Assembly: GCF_013184525.1 (NCBI RefSeq)
Contig: NZ_JAAOIZ010000001.1
Span: 1-64,000, forward strand
DNA: 64,000 nucleotides
From: Chryseobacterium sp. LAM-KRS1
Lineage (GTDB): Bacteria; Bacteroidota; Bacteroidia; Flavobacteriales; Weeksellaceae
Reading direction: 5' to 3'
Under the pieces are notes generated by a model. The model had not been told where the DNA came from, made no database searches, and saw only the letters and a list, made by a program, of their open reading frames with translations. How positions within the stretch are numbered: position 1 is the stretch's first letter; each line of letters starts with the position of its first letter. The position numbers and the translations under genes were made by a program. Below are positions 45,631 to 54,808 of the stretch, piece after piece.

Positions 45631-46425
45631 TTAAAAGGTTTTGGGTATAAAAATAATGTTGTTGATATATTCCGTTTTGTTTTTTTCGTCACTTGTATTT
45701 CGGACCAAAATTTCCTCCGTAAGCTTTTCAAGCCTGAAAAGGGATCGGTCTAAATAATGCGCTTCATAACCCCAGCTTTCTACTTCGGAAATCTCTCCCC
45801 AAATAGGCTTGTCATGATGTCTTTGTTCCATTTCCACCATAAGGGTTGGTAGGAACTTTAGGATGGTTTTCTTTCCACCGAACAGGGTTTTCATCTCATT
45901 TCCTTCAACATCTATCTTGACGAAATCCAGTTTTTTAAGATGTTCTTTTTCTGCCCAGTCGTCCAATTTTGTGACCGTTACTTTTTCTGTGTAACTCTTT
46001 TCCTCACCTTTTTCCTTATACGAAGTATTCAGTGTTCCCCTTGAAGCTACCATTTTTCCATTGATGATGGGAACTTTAAACTCAGCAACTGTATTTTCAT
46101 CCGAAAGTGCTAAAGAAAGAAGATTCATAGAAGGAAACAATCTTTTTAAGCGGGTATACAATTTATAGTTAGGCTCAAAAGCATAAATATGCTGAGGTTT
46201 GAGTTTATGTTCCAGCTGGTATAAAAATGTACCTACATTGGCACCAATATCAAGAATCACATCGTCTTCCGACAGATATTCTTTGATCCACACCAGCTCC
46301 GGTTCTACATTTCGTGCTGAAAAGTTATCCTTTGAAAGGTGATGTAAACTTTTAAAATATCTGCTTTTATAAAAACTTGGACTGATGTACTGTAAGTTTT
46401 CTGCAATTCTTTGGTATAAAGACAT
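45631..46425 (-). CDS. FkbM-family methyltransferase
   Basis: The 264-aa product has the SAM motif VILDIGANVGTFLYQLE near residue 55, IYAFEPNYKLY near 78 and LDFVKIDVEGNEMKTLFGG near 165, all typical of FkbM proteins. These O-methylate sugars or lipids. Next to a flippase and glycosyltransferases it probably modifies a surface glycan. Confidence 0.92.
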   Translation of the reverse strand: MSLYQRIAENLQYISPSFYKSRYFKSLHHLSKDNFSARNVEPELVWIKEYLSEDDVILDIGANVGTFLYQLEHKLKPQHIYAFEPNYKLYTRLKRLFPSMNLLSLALSDENTVAEFKVPIINGKMVASRGTLNTSYKEKGEEKSYTEKVTVTKLDDWAEKEHLKKLDFVKIDVEGNEMKTLFGGKKTILKFLPTLMVEMEQRHHDKPIWGEISEVESWGYEAHYLDRSLFRLEKLTEEILVRNTSDEKNKTEYINNIIFIPKTF

Positions 46426-46446
46426 CCTTGATTATTTGACAGAAAG

Positions 46447-46454
46447 CAAAGATA
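46447..46454 (-). promoter_or_regulatory. -7 element (TATCTTTG) for the FkbM-flippase operon
   Basis: The minus strand reads TATCTTTG, 22 nt upstream of the FkbM start. Confidence 0.5.
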
Positions 46455-46600
46455 ATCAAAAATGTTAAACTCATGTTAATTTTGTTTAAATCTAACGCAT
46501 TGATTTTCAATTAATATATACATGTCTGTTTTATTTTAAAAGAATGTGTAACTGGTTGTAATTCTTTTATTTCAGGCATGTTTAAAATAGATTCTTGTAG

Positions 46601-47266
46601 TTACAGAAAAGGGGTATTGAGAAAATCATTGAATGGCTTCATAAGTTTGAAAACTTTGGTTAGCTCCTTAACGGCATTTTTATCCAAAACTGTTTCATCC
46701 TTGATGTTGTACACAACAATAAAATTTTTCAGTTTTAAATATTCTGCCATCGGATCTTCTTTCTCGAATCCCTGGGGTATCTTTTTTAACTGGTCACTTT
46801 GATCCAGTTCAGGGAAATGCTTTTTAAAATCTTTGTTATTAACAATTTTAATAAAGTCATCAGCATATAAGGAGATCTCTTTTCGTACTTCTTTTAAAAC
46901 TGATGATTCAGGCATATAAATACCTCCTGCCAAAAAAGACTTTCCCGGTTCCAGGTGAAGATAGTAACCTCCTTTCTGGCTTCCTTTTCCCATTCCTAAT
47001 GACGCTCCAAAGTTTGTTTTATAAGGTATTTTATCTTTTGAAAAACGGGTATCTCTGTAAATCCGGAATAGAGCTTTTTTAGCATCTATTTTAGCAAGCT
47101 CTCCATCGAACGCCGACATTTCTTTAATAAGGTCTTCCAGAAATGCAACCACATTTTCCTGTGATTCGGTGTAAAGATGTTTATTTTCATTAAACCACTC
47201 GCGGTTGTTATTTTTGGATAATTTTTTGAGAAAATCAAAGGTTTTTGTAGAAATGGTGGCGGACAT
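46601..47266 (-). CDS. DUF2461 protein
   Basis: The 221-aa product has the DUF2461/TIGR02453 features FLKKLSKNNNREWFNENK near residue 12, RIYRDTRFSKDKIPYKTNFG near 68 (RIYRDTRFSKDKIPYK) and GGYYLHLEPGKSFLAGGIY near 95. The function of this widespread cytoplasmic family is not established. It is a single-gene unit. Confidence 0.9.
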   Translation of the reverse strand: MSATISTKTFDFLKKLSKNNNREWFNENKHLYTESQENVVAFLEDLIKEMSAFDGELAKIDAKKALFRIYRDTRFSKDKIPYKTNFGASLGMGKGSQKGGYYLHLEPGKSFLAGGIYMPESSVLKEVRKEISLYADDFIKIVNNKDFKKHFPELDQSDQLKKIPQGFEKEDPMAEYLKLKNFIVVYNIKDETVLDKNAVKELTKVFKLMKPFNDFLNTPFL

Positions 47267-47282
47267 GTTTTTTTATTTTAAT

Positions 47283-47290
47283 CAAATTTA
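47283..47290 (-). promoter_or_regulatory. -7 element (TAAATTTG) for the DUF2461 gene
   Basis: The minus strand reads TAAATTTG, 17 nt before the ATG. Confidence 0.5.
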
Positions 47291-47725
47291 AGTAAATCTA
47301 TTCATATGTCAATGCCTCAATCCGATCAGGATTTGAAGCATTAAAACAGGATGATGTGCAGAAACTATCTTTTTATGGCAAGACAGCAAATACGATAAAA
47401 AATCCCGTTGTGAAATGGCAAATGGTGTTTGCATAACAGAAAGTCTCACAACAATAATTGAAGATCTTTCTTTTACATATTTCATGCAATTTTCGGGAAT
47501 ATTAAAATAAAAAAATTATAATTCCTGATTTTATTTTTGAAAATTCATTAATCTCTACGAAAAAATCAATCCAATTTAACAAAAAAAAATATTGTTTAAT
47601 ATTTTTTTAACATAACGGTTTATTTTTTGCGTTTAATTTTTTAAAAATTAAAAATATATTAAAGTATTCTGAAATTAAGATTCGTTATTTAACACTTTAT
47701 TCAAAATAAAGTCAAATATTAATTG

Positions 47726-47733
47726 TATCTTTG
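47726..47733 (+). promoter_or_regulatory. -7 element (TATCTTTG) for the helicase gene
   Basis: TATCTTTG ends 21 nt before the ATG at 47754. Confidence 0.5.
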
Positions 47734-47753
47734 CAAAAATTTTAAAATATTTA

Positions 47754-49448
47754 ATGAATTTATTTACGGAGTCCAATTTAAGTCCTGACATCCTTAAGGC
47801 TATTGGCGAAATGGGTTATGAAAGCCCGACAGAAATCCAAAAACAGACTATCCCTTTTATTCTTTCAGATATACGCGACTTGATCGCACTTGCGCAAACT
47901 GGGACAGGCAAAACAGCAGCTTTTTCGCTTCCGATTTTGGATATGATTGACGATACGAGTCGCAAAATCCAACTATTGGTGCTTTGTCCGACACGGGAAT
48001 TATGTCTTCAGATTTCTAAAGACATAAAGAATTACTCTAAGTACATGCAGAATATCAAATCTACAGCAGTGTACGGAGGTAGCAGTATTATGGACCAAAT
48101 ACGTTCTTTGAAGGAAAAACCACAAATTATTGTAGGTACTCCTGGAAGAGTAATTGATTTGATTAACAGAAAAGCACTTGATTTTTCTGCGATCCATTGG
48201 TTGGTTTTAGATGAAGCTGACGAAATGCTTTCAATGGGTTTCAAAGATGAATTGGAAACAATTTTAAGTGAAACTCCTGAAACAAAACAAACTTTCTTAT
48301 TCTCTGCAACGATGAATAAAGAAGTGGAAAGAATTTCTAAAAATTATCTTACAAAACCTCACCGTATTTCAGTGGGTTCTATTAACGAAGTTAAAAAGAA
48401 CATTAAGCACGAATACTATGTGGTAGGATATCGTAATAAAAAAGAAGCTCTAAAGAGATTAATTGACGCAAACCCTAATCAGTATTCCATTATTTTCTGT
48501 AGAACAAGAATGGAAACTCAGGAAGTGGCAGATTTCTTAATGCAGAACGGTTATGCAGCTGATGCACTTCATGGTGATCTTTCTCAGGCGCAGAGAGATA
48601 CGGTAATGAAGAAATTCAGATTGAAAAATATCGACATTTTGGTGGCTACCGATGTAGCAGCAAGAGGTTTGGATGTGAACTCACTAACTCACGTTATCCA
48701 TTACTCTCTACCTGATGATCCTGAAGTATTCGTTCACAGAAGTGGTAGAACGGGTAGAGCTGGAAAAGACGGTATTTCTATGGCTTTGATTAAACCTGAA
48801 GAAAGCAGAAAGCTAAAACAGATTAAATCAACAACAAAGATTGATATTGTTGAAAAAACAATCCCTACAGGTGATGATATCATCAAAGCACAGGTAGGAG
48901 GCGTTTTCGAAAAGCTATTTACGGAGCATGAAGACTTATTTGAGTTTGACGACAGCTTGATTCCGGATCTTAGCAAATTCACGAAAGAAGAGTTGGTACA
49001 TCAGTTACTGCAGTTCCAGTTGAAAGATCTTGCATTGTACTATAAAGATAAGCATGATCTTGCTGAACAGAAATTCAGTACCAGAGATGATGATTACTCA
49101 AGAAGAGACAGAGGAAGAGATCGTGACCGAGACAGAGGAAGAGACCGTGATAGCAGAGGTGGAGACAGAAGAGATCGTGGAGGAAAACCTAGAAGAAAGA
49201 ATGAAGATATGGTAAGATTCTTCTTCAACCTTGGAAAGAAAGATCAATTGAAGAAACTGGATGTTTTGGATATTATCAATAAAGCAACTGCCGGAAATGG
49301 TAAAAAGAGAGCTGAAATTGGTGATATTGAAATTTTAGAGAAATTCTCATTCTTTGAAATTGAGAAATCATTTAAGGGAGAGCTTTTGAATAATATTTCT
49401 TCAATGAAATTCAGAGGAAAAGATATGAGAGCTGAAGAAGCTAATTAA
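47754..49448 (+). CDS. DEAD-box RNA helicase with DbpA-type RNA-binding domain
   Basis: The 564-aa product has the helicase motifs GYESPTEIQKQTIP (Q motif), [11 protein letters not shown] (Walker A), VLDEADEML, SATM, VATDVAARGLD and HRSGRTGRAG. After residue ~440 comes a low-complexity Arg/Asp/Gly stretch of about 35 residues. The last ~75 residues (FFFNLGKKDQLKKLDVLDII ...) match the DbpA RNA-binding domain. It probably acts in ribosome assembly or RNA decay. It is a single-gene unit with its own promoter and terminator. Confidence 0.94.
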   Translation: MNLFTESNLSPDILKAIGEMGYESPTEIQKQTIPFILSDIRDLIALAQTGTGKTAAFSLPILDMIDDTSRKIQLLVLCPTRELCLQISKDIKNYSKYMQNIKSTAVYGGSSIMDQIRSLKEKPQIIVGTPGRVIDLINRKALDFSAIHWLVLDEADEMLSMGFKDELETILSETPETKQTFLFSATMNKEVERISKNYLTKPHRISVGSINEVKKNIKHEYYVVGYRNKKEALKRLIDANPNQYSIIFCRTRMETQEVADFLMQNGYAADALHGDLSQAQRDTVMKKFRLKNIDILVATDVAARGLDVNSLTHVIHYSLPDDPEVFVHRSGRTGRAGKDGISMALIKPEESRKLKQIKSTTKIDIVEKTIPTGDDIIKAQVGGVFEKLFTEHEDLFEFDDSLIPDLSKFTKEELVHQLLQFQLKDLALYYKDKHDLAEQKFSTRDDDYSRRDRGRDRDRDRGRDRDSRGGDRRDRGGKPRRKNEDMVRFFFNLGKKDQLKKLDVLDIINKATAGNGKKRAEIGDIEILEKFSFFEIEKSFKGELLNNISSMKFRGKDMRAEEAN

Positions 49449-49469
49449 AACTCATTTTTATATAATATA

Positions 49470-49493
49470 AACCGGCTTATAGCCGGTTTTTTT
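49470..49493 (+). terminator. Terminator after the helicase gene
   Basis: AACCGGCT pairs with AGCCGGTT across TAT and is followed by TTTTT. Confidence 0.9.
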
Positions 49494-49599
49494 GTTTGAT
49501 AATCAGCACTTAAACCAATGTTAACAAAACTTAATGTTATATACTTTTTGGTAAGGTGCTTTTTTAGGAAATTTGCAGACGAATTATAAATACTTAAAA

Positions 49600-50238
49600 A
49601 TGGGAATTGGTAATATTTTCCACGCTTTTCAGCCTAAAGATAAAATCTTCTTCGTGCTTTTCGAAAAAGTAACTGAAAATCTAGTAGCAATGTCTGAAGA
49701 GTTCAACAACGGGGTGAAAGATTTTGACCTTAATGACGACTCTATGTTGAAGAAAATGAGCGACTACGAACACAAAAATGATGAGCTTACGCACGAAATC
49801 TTTATTGAGCTTGGAAAAAACTTTATAACTCCTTTTGACCGTGAAGATATTCACACTTTGGCCACAGGTTTAGATGATATCGCAGATTATATCTACGCTT
49901 CAACAAAATATATTTTCTTATATAAATCGCCTTTAATGAAGGCATATGCAGACTTCTCATTGTTGATTCATAAGGCATGTCTTGAAATTCAGAATGCAAT
50001 GAAAAACCTGAAAGGATTCAAAAATATGGATCAGGTGAAAGAAGCTTGTATCAAAGTAAACTCTATTGAGAATATTGCTGACGACTTACTTTCCAACTCA
50101 ATGGTAGAATTGTTTGAAACAAACGACGCTATCAATATCATCAAAGTTTCATCTGTACTTAATTATCTTGAAATAGTAACCGACAAAGCTGAAGATGTAG
50201 CTAATACTATTGAAAACATTATGATCAAATACGCATAA
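49600..50238 (+). CDS. DUF47/PhoU-like phosphate-transport accessory protein
   Basis: The ATG at 49600 gives 212 aa, an all-helical PhoU-like DUF47 protein with ETDNAIN-like VELFETNDAINIIK, EFNNGVKDFD, LDDIADYIYA and DKAEDVANTIENIMI. It lies 15 bp before a PiT transporter gene, the usual pairing, and is thought to regulate Pi uptake. An in-frame TTG at 49573 is less likely as the start. Confidence 0.9.
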   Translation: MGIGNIFHAFQPKDKIFFVLFEKVTENLVAMSEEFNNGVKDFDLNDDSMLKKMSDYEHKNDELTHEIFIELGKNFITPFDREDIHTLATGLDDIADYIYASTKYIFLYKSPLMKAYADFSLLIHKACLEIQNAMKNLKGFKNMDQVKEACIKVNSIENIADDLLSNSMVELFETNDAINIIKVSSVLNYLEIVTDKAEDVANTIENIMIKYA

Positions 50239-50253
50239 ACAATATAACAAAAA

Positions 50254-51396
50254 ATGGAATTTCCGATTTTACTTACGGTTATTATTGCTTTAGCTTTAAT
50301 TTTCGATTATATTAATGGTTTTCATGATGCGGCCAATTCAATTGCTACTATTGTTTCTACAAAAGTTTTAACTCCTTTTCAGGCTGTGCTTTGGGCGGCA
50401 CTATGGAATTTTGCAGCCTTTTTTATCGCAGCATACATCATTGGAGAATTTAAAATTGGTAATACGATTGCCAAAACCGTTAATGAAAACTTTATTACCC
50501 TGGAGGTAATATTTTCAGGTCTTGTGGCAGCTATTGCCTGGAACCTTTTAACATGGTGGTTTGGTATACCATCTTCTTCATCACATACCCTAATTGGTGG
50601 TTTCTTAGGTGCGGCTTTAATGCATGCTTTCATCCTGGATTATCATGATGTAGCAGCTGCTCAGCCCAATCTAGGTTTTATAGATACTTTCAAACAGGCA
50701 TTTTATCAGGTTACAACACAAAGTGTGGTTAAATTTGATAAAGTAATTCCGATCTTCCTGTTTATTTTTATGGCACCCGTTATCGGGATGGTCATTTCAA
50801 TCATTATCACATTGATTATCGTTCATCTTTATAAGAGATCAAATCCTCATAAAGCAGATAAGTCCTTTAAAAGATTACAGCTTGTTTCTTCAGCCCTCTT
50901 TAGTCTAGGACATGGTCTGAATGATGCACAAAAAGTAATGGGAATTATCGGTGCGGCTTTAATTTATTACCATGTACAGATTTTACAGGATCCTGTATAC
51001 TTAAATATACCTTCTGCCGGACGATTTGATTATTTCGCAGAACATTATCTTTGGGTACCTTTGGTTTCTTTCTTGGCGATAGGTCTGGGAACAATGAGTG
51101 GTGGATGGAAGATCATCAAAACAATGGGAACCAAGATTACAAAGGTAACTCCGCTGGAAGGTGTAAGTGCTGAAACTGCAGGAGCTATTACCTTATTTAT
51201 TACCGATCATTTTGGTATTCCGGTATCTACCACACATACGATTACCGGGTCTATTATTGGAGTTGGATTAACGAAGAGGATTTCCGCGGTAAGATGGGGG
51301 ATTACAGTAAGCTTGCTTTGGGCTTGGGTATTGACGATTCCTATCTCTGCTATTGTAGCGGCAGTTACTTATCTTTTGGTAGCCTTTCTTTCCTAG
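50254..51396 (+). CDS. pit: Inorganic phosphate transporter (PiT family)
   Basis: The 380-aa membrane protein has the PiT signature GFHDAANSIATIVSTKVLTPF near the N-terminus (GFHDAANSIATIVST), its repeat near the C-terminal half (GHGLNDAQKVMGIIGAAL), and FGIPVSTTHTITGSIIG. It imports phosphate by proton or sodium symport. It is cotranscribed with the DUF47 gene. A terminator follows. Confidence 0.94.
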   Translation: MEFPILLTVIIALALIFDYINGFHDAANSIATIVSTKVLTPFQAVLWAALWNFAAFFIAAYIIGEFKIGNTIAKTVNENFITLEVIFSGLVAAIAWNLLTWWFGIPSSSSHTLIGGFLGAALMHAFILDYHDVAAAQPNLGFIDTFKQAFYQVTTQSVVKFDKVIPIFLFIFMAPVIGMVISIIITLIIVHLYKRSNPHKADKSFKRLQLVSSALFSLGHGLNDAQKVMGIIGAALIYYHVQILQDPVYLNIPSAGRFDYFAEHYLWVPLVSFLAIGLGTMSGGWKIIKTMGTKITKVTPLEGVSAETAGAITLFITDHFGIPVSTTHTITGSIIGVGLTKRISAVRWGITVSLLWAWVLTIPISAIVAAVTYLLVAFLS

Positions 51397-51421
51397 ATAT
51401 TAATTTAAAATTACAATACTG

Positions 51422-51450
51422 AACTTTGTCCAAATGGGCAAAGTTTTTTG
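51422..51450 (+). terminator. Terminator after the PiT gene
   Basis: AACTTTGTCC pairs with GGGCAAAGTT (one G-U) across AAAT, followed by TTTTTT. Confidence 0.85.
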
Positions 51451-51473
51451 TTTTATAAAGATTTGAAAAATCG

Positions 51474-51481
51474 TATTTTTG
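51474..51481 (+). promoter_or_regulatory. -7 element (TATTTTTG) for the polyprenyl synthase gene
   Basis: TATTTTTG ends 20 nt before the ATG at 51501. Confidence 0.5.
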
Positions 51482-51500
51482 TTGGAAATTATTGGATTTT

Positions 51501-52472
51501 ATGGAATTTTTAGACAAGTACCAACAGCTGGTTGCTGACGCTATTACCAAGTACACTTTTAAAGACAAACCTGCGGAATTATATGAACCGATGAATTACA
51601 TCATTTCCCATGGTGGAAAACGTCTGCGACCTATTATGGTTCTGATGGCTTGTGACTTATTTGGTGGTGATCTTAAACAGGCTATTAAGCCGGCTTTGGC
51701 GATTGAATTTTTCCATAACTTCACATTGATTCATGATGATATTATGGATGAAGCTCCTCTGAGAAGAAATAAGCCTACTATTCATACTTTACATGGAATT
51801 AATGTAGGGATCTTATCCGGAGACGGGCTGATGCTGAAGGCGTATAAATTTTTTGAAGACCTTGAACCGGAAATATTTAAAGCCTGTATCCGAATATTTA
51901 CCCATACCGGGCTCCTATTATGTGAAGGACAGCAGTACGACATTAATTTCGAAACACAGGAAGATGTGACTTTCGATGATTATATCAGAATGATTACTTA
52001 TAAGACCGGAGTATTAAGTGCTTCATCTTTTGAGATCGGAGCTTTAATTGCTAAAGCTAATTTTAAAGATGCCAAATCCATTTTTAATTTTGGAAAACAT
52101 ATAGGAATTGCTTTCCAGATCATGGATGATTACCTAGACGTTTTTGGAGATCAGGCTCAGTTTGGAAAAAAACATGCAGGTGACATTTATGAAAATAAGA
52201 AGACTGTACTTTATCTTCTGGCAAGAGAACACGCCACGGAGGAAGAAAGAAAAGAATTGGATCACTGGTACTCTAAAAAAACCGATAATATCGATAAGGT
52301 GTACGGAGTAGAAAAGATCTTCAGAAGAACAAAAGTAGATGAAAAAGCATTGCGTTTAATTGAAAAGCACAATGAAATAGGGCAGAGTTATCTTAAAAAA
52401 ATTAATATTCCTGAAGAAAAGAAAAAGCCATTCATAGAACTCGCTAATTATCTTTTAAGAAGGGAAAGCTAA
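51501..52472 (+). CDS. Polyprenyl diphosphate synthase
   Basis: The ATG at 51501 gives 323 aa with the two aspartate-rich motifs, LIHDDIMDEAPLRR near residue 80 and QIMDDYLDVFG near 210, plus GGKRLRP near 37. It condenses isopentenyl diphosphate with allylic diphosphates, probably to make the quinone side chain. The chain length is not evident. Confidence 0.93.
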   Translation: MEFLDKYQQLVADAITKYTFKDKPAELYEPMNYIISHGGKRLRPIMVLMACDLFGGDLKQAIKPALAIEFFHNFTLIHDDIMDEAPLRRNKPTIHTLHGINVGILSGDGLMLKAYKFFEDLEPEIFKACIRIFTHTGLLLCEGQQYDINFETQEDVTFDDYIRMITYKTGVLSASSFEIGALIAKANFKDAKSIFNFGKHIGIAFQIMDDYLDVFGDQAQFGKKHAGDIYENKKTVLYLLAREHATEEERKELDHWYSKKTDNIDKVYGVEKIFRRTKVDEKALRLIEKHNEIGQSYLKKINIPEEKKKPFIELANYLLRRES

Positions 52473-52555
52473 TGAGTCGCTGATTATTAAAGGTTTTGGT
52501 AAGGAGTTGTTTAGGCTTCTTCTTCCACCTTTAGCTTTAGCCTCTTATATTTACA

Positions 52556-53509
52556 ATGAAATTCAGAACCGAAGTTGACATCAAAGAATCTGCAAAAAAG
52601 ATTGAAATTGAAGATAAAATATTTTCAATAGGTTCCTGTTTTGCCTCAGAGATGTCGGATCTGCTTCACCAGGGACAGCTTCAGACGGTCAATAATCCGT
52701 TTGGAACCCTGTTTAATCCGTTTTCGATCAATAACGCAATACAAAGGCTTCATGATTCACACTTTTATGAAGAAGAAGATTTAATCACGTTTAATGACGA
52801 ATTTATTTCCCTTGACCATCATACGAAATTCGATACAAGGTATATTCATCAGACACTGGATAAGATCAATGGCCATTTAGAAGAAGGGAATCTCTTTTTG
52901 CAGGATACTAATTGGGTTATTATAACCTATGGAACCTCCTTTATTTATGAATTTCAGCCTAAAAACAAGCTGGTAGCCAATTGTCACAAAATTCCACAAA
53001 AATTCTTTAACAAAAGGTTGCTAACCCATCAGGAAATCACAGATTCTATTTATCAGACCATTTTTAGCCTGAAAGATATCTGTAAAGAAGATGTTCAGAT
53101 TTTGTTTACGGTTTCTCCCGTAAGACATACCAAAGACGGTATGATGGAAAATCAGTTAAGCAAATCAAAATTGATATCTGCAGTACATGAAGCTATTTCA
53201 GGGATTGAGAACTGTCATTATTTACCCGTTTATGAAATATTGATGGATGATTTAAGGGATTATCGTTTTTATAAAGAAGATATGATTCATCCCAATTCTC
53301 AGGCTGTTCAGTATATCTTTGATAAATTTGGAGCTGCTTATTTTGCGGAAGACACAAAGGAGTTTATCAAAGAAAATTTTAAAATCCATAAAGCCCTGCA
53401 ACACAGGACAGCAGATGAAAAAGATCCTAAATATGTTGATTTTAGAGAAAAATTAAAGCAAAGAATTGAAGCTCAACAGAAAAAGGTAAAACATAAGATA
53501 TTCCAGTAA
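52556..53509 (+). CDS. GSCFA-domain protein
   Basis: The 317-aa product has the defining motif FSIGSCFASEMSDLL near residue 25 and VNNPFGTLFNPFSI. Further on are ITYGTSFIYEF, FTVSPVRHTKDGM and MIHPNSQAVQYIF, which resemble a SGNH/GDSL esterase with its catalytic Asp-x-x-His-like end. The substrate is unknown. It shares one base with the start of the next gene (TAATG), so the two are coupled. Confidence 0.92.
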   Translation: MKFRTEVDIKESAKKIEIEDKIFSIGSCFASEMSDLLHQGQLQTVNNPFGTLFNPFSINNAIQRLHDSHFYEEEDLITFNDEFISLDHHTKFDTRYIHQTLDKINGHLEEGNLFLQDTNWVIITYGTSFIYEFQPKNKLVANCHKIPQKFFNKRLLTHQEITDSIYQTIFSLKDICKEDVQILFTVSPVRHTKDGMMENQLSKSKLISAVHEAISGIENCHYLPVYEILMDDLRDYRFYKEDMIHPNSQAVQYIFDKFGAAYFAEDTKEFIKENFKIHKALQHRTADEKDPKYVDFREKLKQRIEAQQKKVKHKIFQ

Positions 53510-54033
53510 TGATAACAGACTTTACAAAGATTGATTATTTGGAAAGCGGTAACCAGAGGCAGCAAAGGGCTCACTTGGTGCTTACAAAATATCAGATCCT
53601 GGAAAAACTAAAAGATTTCTCACCCTTGCTTGCAGGAACTATTCCTATCGAAATTGATATTGACGGAAGCGATCTGGATATCATTTGTGAAGTTAAAGAT
53701 GAAGATTTCTTTTTGGAAACGATCCGCCTTTCTCAACTTATTCCACCAGGAATTCATTCCAAAGTAGAAAAGATTAAGATAAAAGGGGAAAAATCTATTG
53801 TGATCAATTTTAATCTCGAAGAGTTTCCTATAGAGATTTTTGGTCAAGATAAACCGACTACGCAACAAAATGCTTATCGCCATATGATAGCAGAGTACAC
53901 AATATTACAGGAGAAAGGAGAGGAATTTAAACAACAGATTATAGAGCTTAAGAAGAAAGGGATAAAGACGGAACCGGCTTTCGGTGTATTAATGAATTTA
54001 GAAAACCCTTATGAAGATCTATTAAAATTTTAA
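53509..54033 (+). CDS. DUF4269 protein
   Basis: The 174-aa product has YLESGNQRQQRAHLVLTKY near residue 9, and LAGTIPIEIDIDGSDLDIICE with an acidic pattern typical of nucleotidyltransferase folds (D-x-D). Further on are EFPIEIFGQDKPTTQQNAYRHM and GIKTEPAFG. This matches DUF4269; the family's activity is not known to me. It lies between the GSCFA gene and the TatD gene in a tight operon. Confidence 0.88.
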   Translation: MITDFTKIDYLESGNQRQQRAHLVLTKYQILEKLKDFSPLLAGTIPIEIDIDGSDLDIICEVKDEDFFLETIRLSQLIPPGIHSKVEKIKIKGEKSIVINFNLEEFPIEIFGQDKPTTQQNAYRHMIAEYTILQEKGEEFKQQIIELKKKGIKTEPAFGVLMNLENPYEDLLKF

Positions 54034-54037
54034 AATT

Positions 54038-54802
54038 ATGATTGACACCCATACACATTTATACGCTGAAGAATTTGATGAAGATAGAAAGGAGGTTATT
54101 CAAAGGGCTTTAGACAAAGGAATTACGGAATTTTATCTTCCTGCTATTGACTCTGAGTCTCATGAAAAAATGCTTCAATTGGAAGCTGAATATCCTGGAC
54201 AGGTTTTTTCAATGATGGGATTGCACCCTTGCTACGTAAAACCCGAATCCTGGGAAAAAGAACTGGCAATTGTTAAAGAATATCTTGATAAAAGAGCATT
54301 TCCTGCCATCGGGGAAATAGGAATTGATCTCTATTGGGATCAATCAACTCTAGATATCCAGGTAAAGGCTTTTGAACAACAAATCGACTGGGCTATTGAG
54401 ATGGATCTGCCTATTGTAATCCATACAAGGGAAAGTTTTGATGAAACTTTTGAAGTCTTGGAAAGAAAAAAGCATCCGAAATTGAGAGGAATATTTCATT
54501 GTTTTTCCGGTAACCTTGAACAAGCAAAACATGCTATCGATCTTAATTTTTTATTAGGAATTGGTGGAGTAGTGACCTTTAAAAACGGGAAAATAGATCA
54601 GTTCCTGCAAGAAATTCCTTTAGAAAAAATTGTTCTGGAAACAGACTCTCCTTACCTGGCTCCGGTTCCTCATAGGGGTAAAAGAAATGAAAGTTCTTAT
54701 CTTGATCTGGTGGTAGGAAAGCTGGTGAATATCTACAATAAAGATTTTTCTGAAATTGACAGAATCACAAGCCAGAATGCAAAACACATTTACAATTACT
54801 AG
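54038..54802 (+). CDS. TatD-family metal-dependent hydrolase
   Basis: The 254-aa product has MIDTHTHLYAEEF with the metal-binding HxH, GEIGIDLYWD, VIHTRESFDE, GIFHCFSG and VLETDSPYLAPVPHRG, the family motifs. TatD proteins are 3'-5' DNA exonucleases or related hydrolases. It is part of the 52.5-56.3 kb operon. Confidence 0.93.
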   Translation: MIDTHTHLYAEEFDEDRKEVIQRALDKGITEFYLPAIDSESHEKMLQLEAEYPGQVFSMMGLHPCYVKPESWEKELAIVKEYLDKRAFPAIGEIGIDLYWDQSTLDIQVKAFEQQIDWAIEMDLPIVIHTRESFDETFEVLERKKHPKLRGIFHCFSGNLEQAKHAIDLNFLLGIGGVVTFKNGKIDQFLQEIPLEKIVLETDSPYLAPVPHRGKRNESSYLDLVVGKLVNIYNKDFSEIDRITSQNAKHIYNY

Positions 54803-54808
54803 GCCTAT

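Larger units (their letters stand above)
47267..47753. other. 487-bp intergenic region upstream of the DEAD-box helicase
   Basis: The region is AT-rich, especially its right half. It holds -7 elements for both flanking genes (47283-47290 minus, 47726-47733 plus). I find no ORF or clear RNA structure between them. Confidence 0.5.

Noticed and set aside
49060..49215. Short ORF rich in Glu/Thr in the +1 frame of the helicase
   Set aside because: It arises from the repetitive Arg/Asp codons of the helicase linker.
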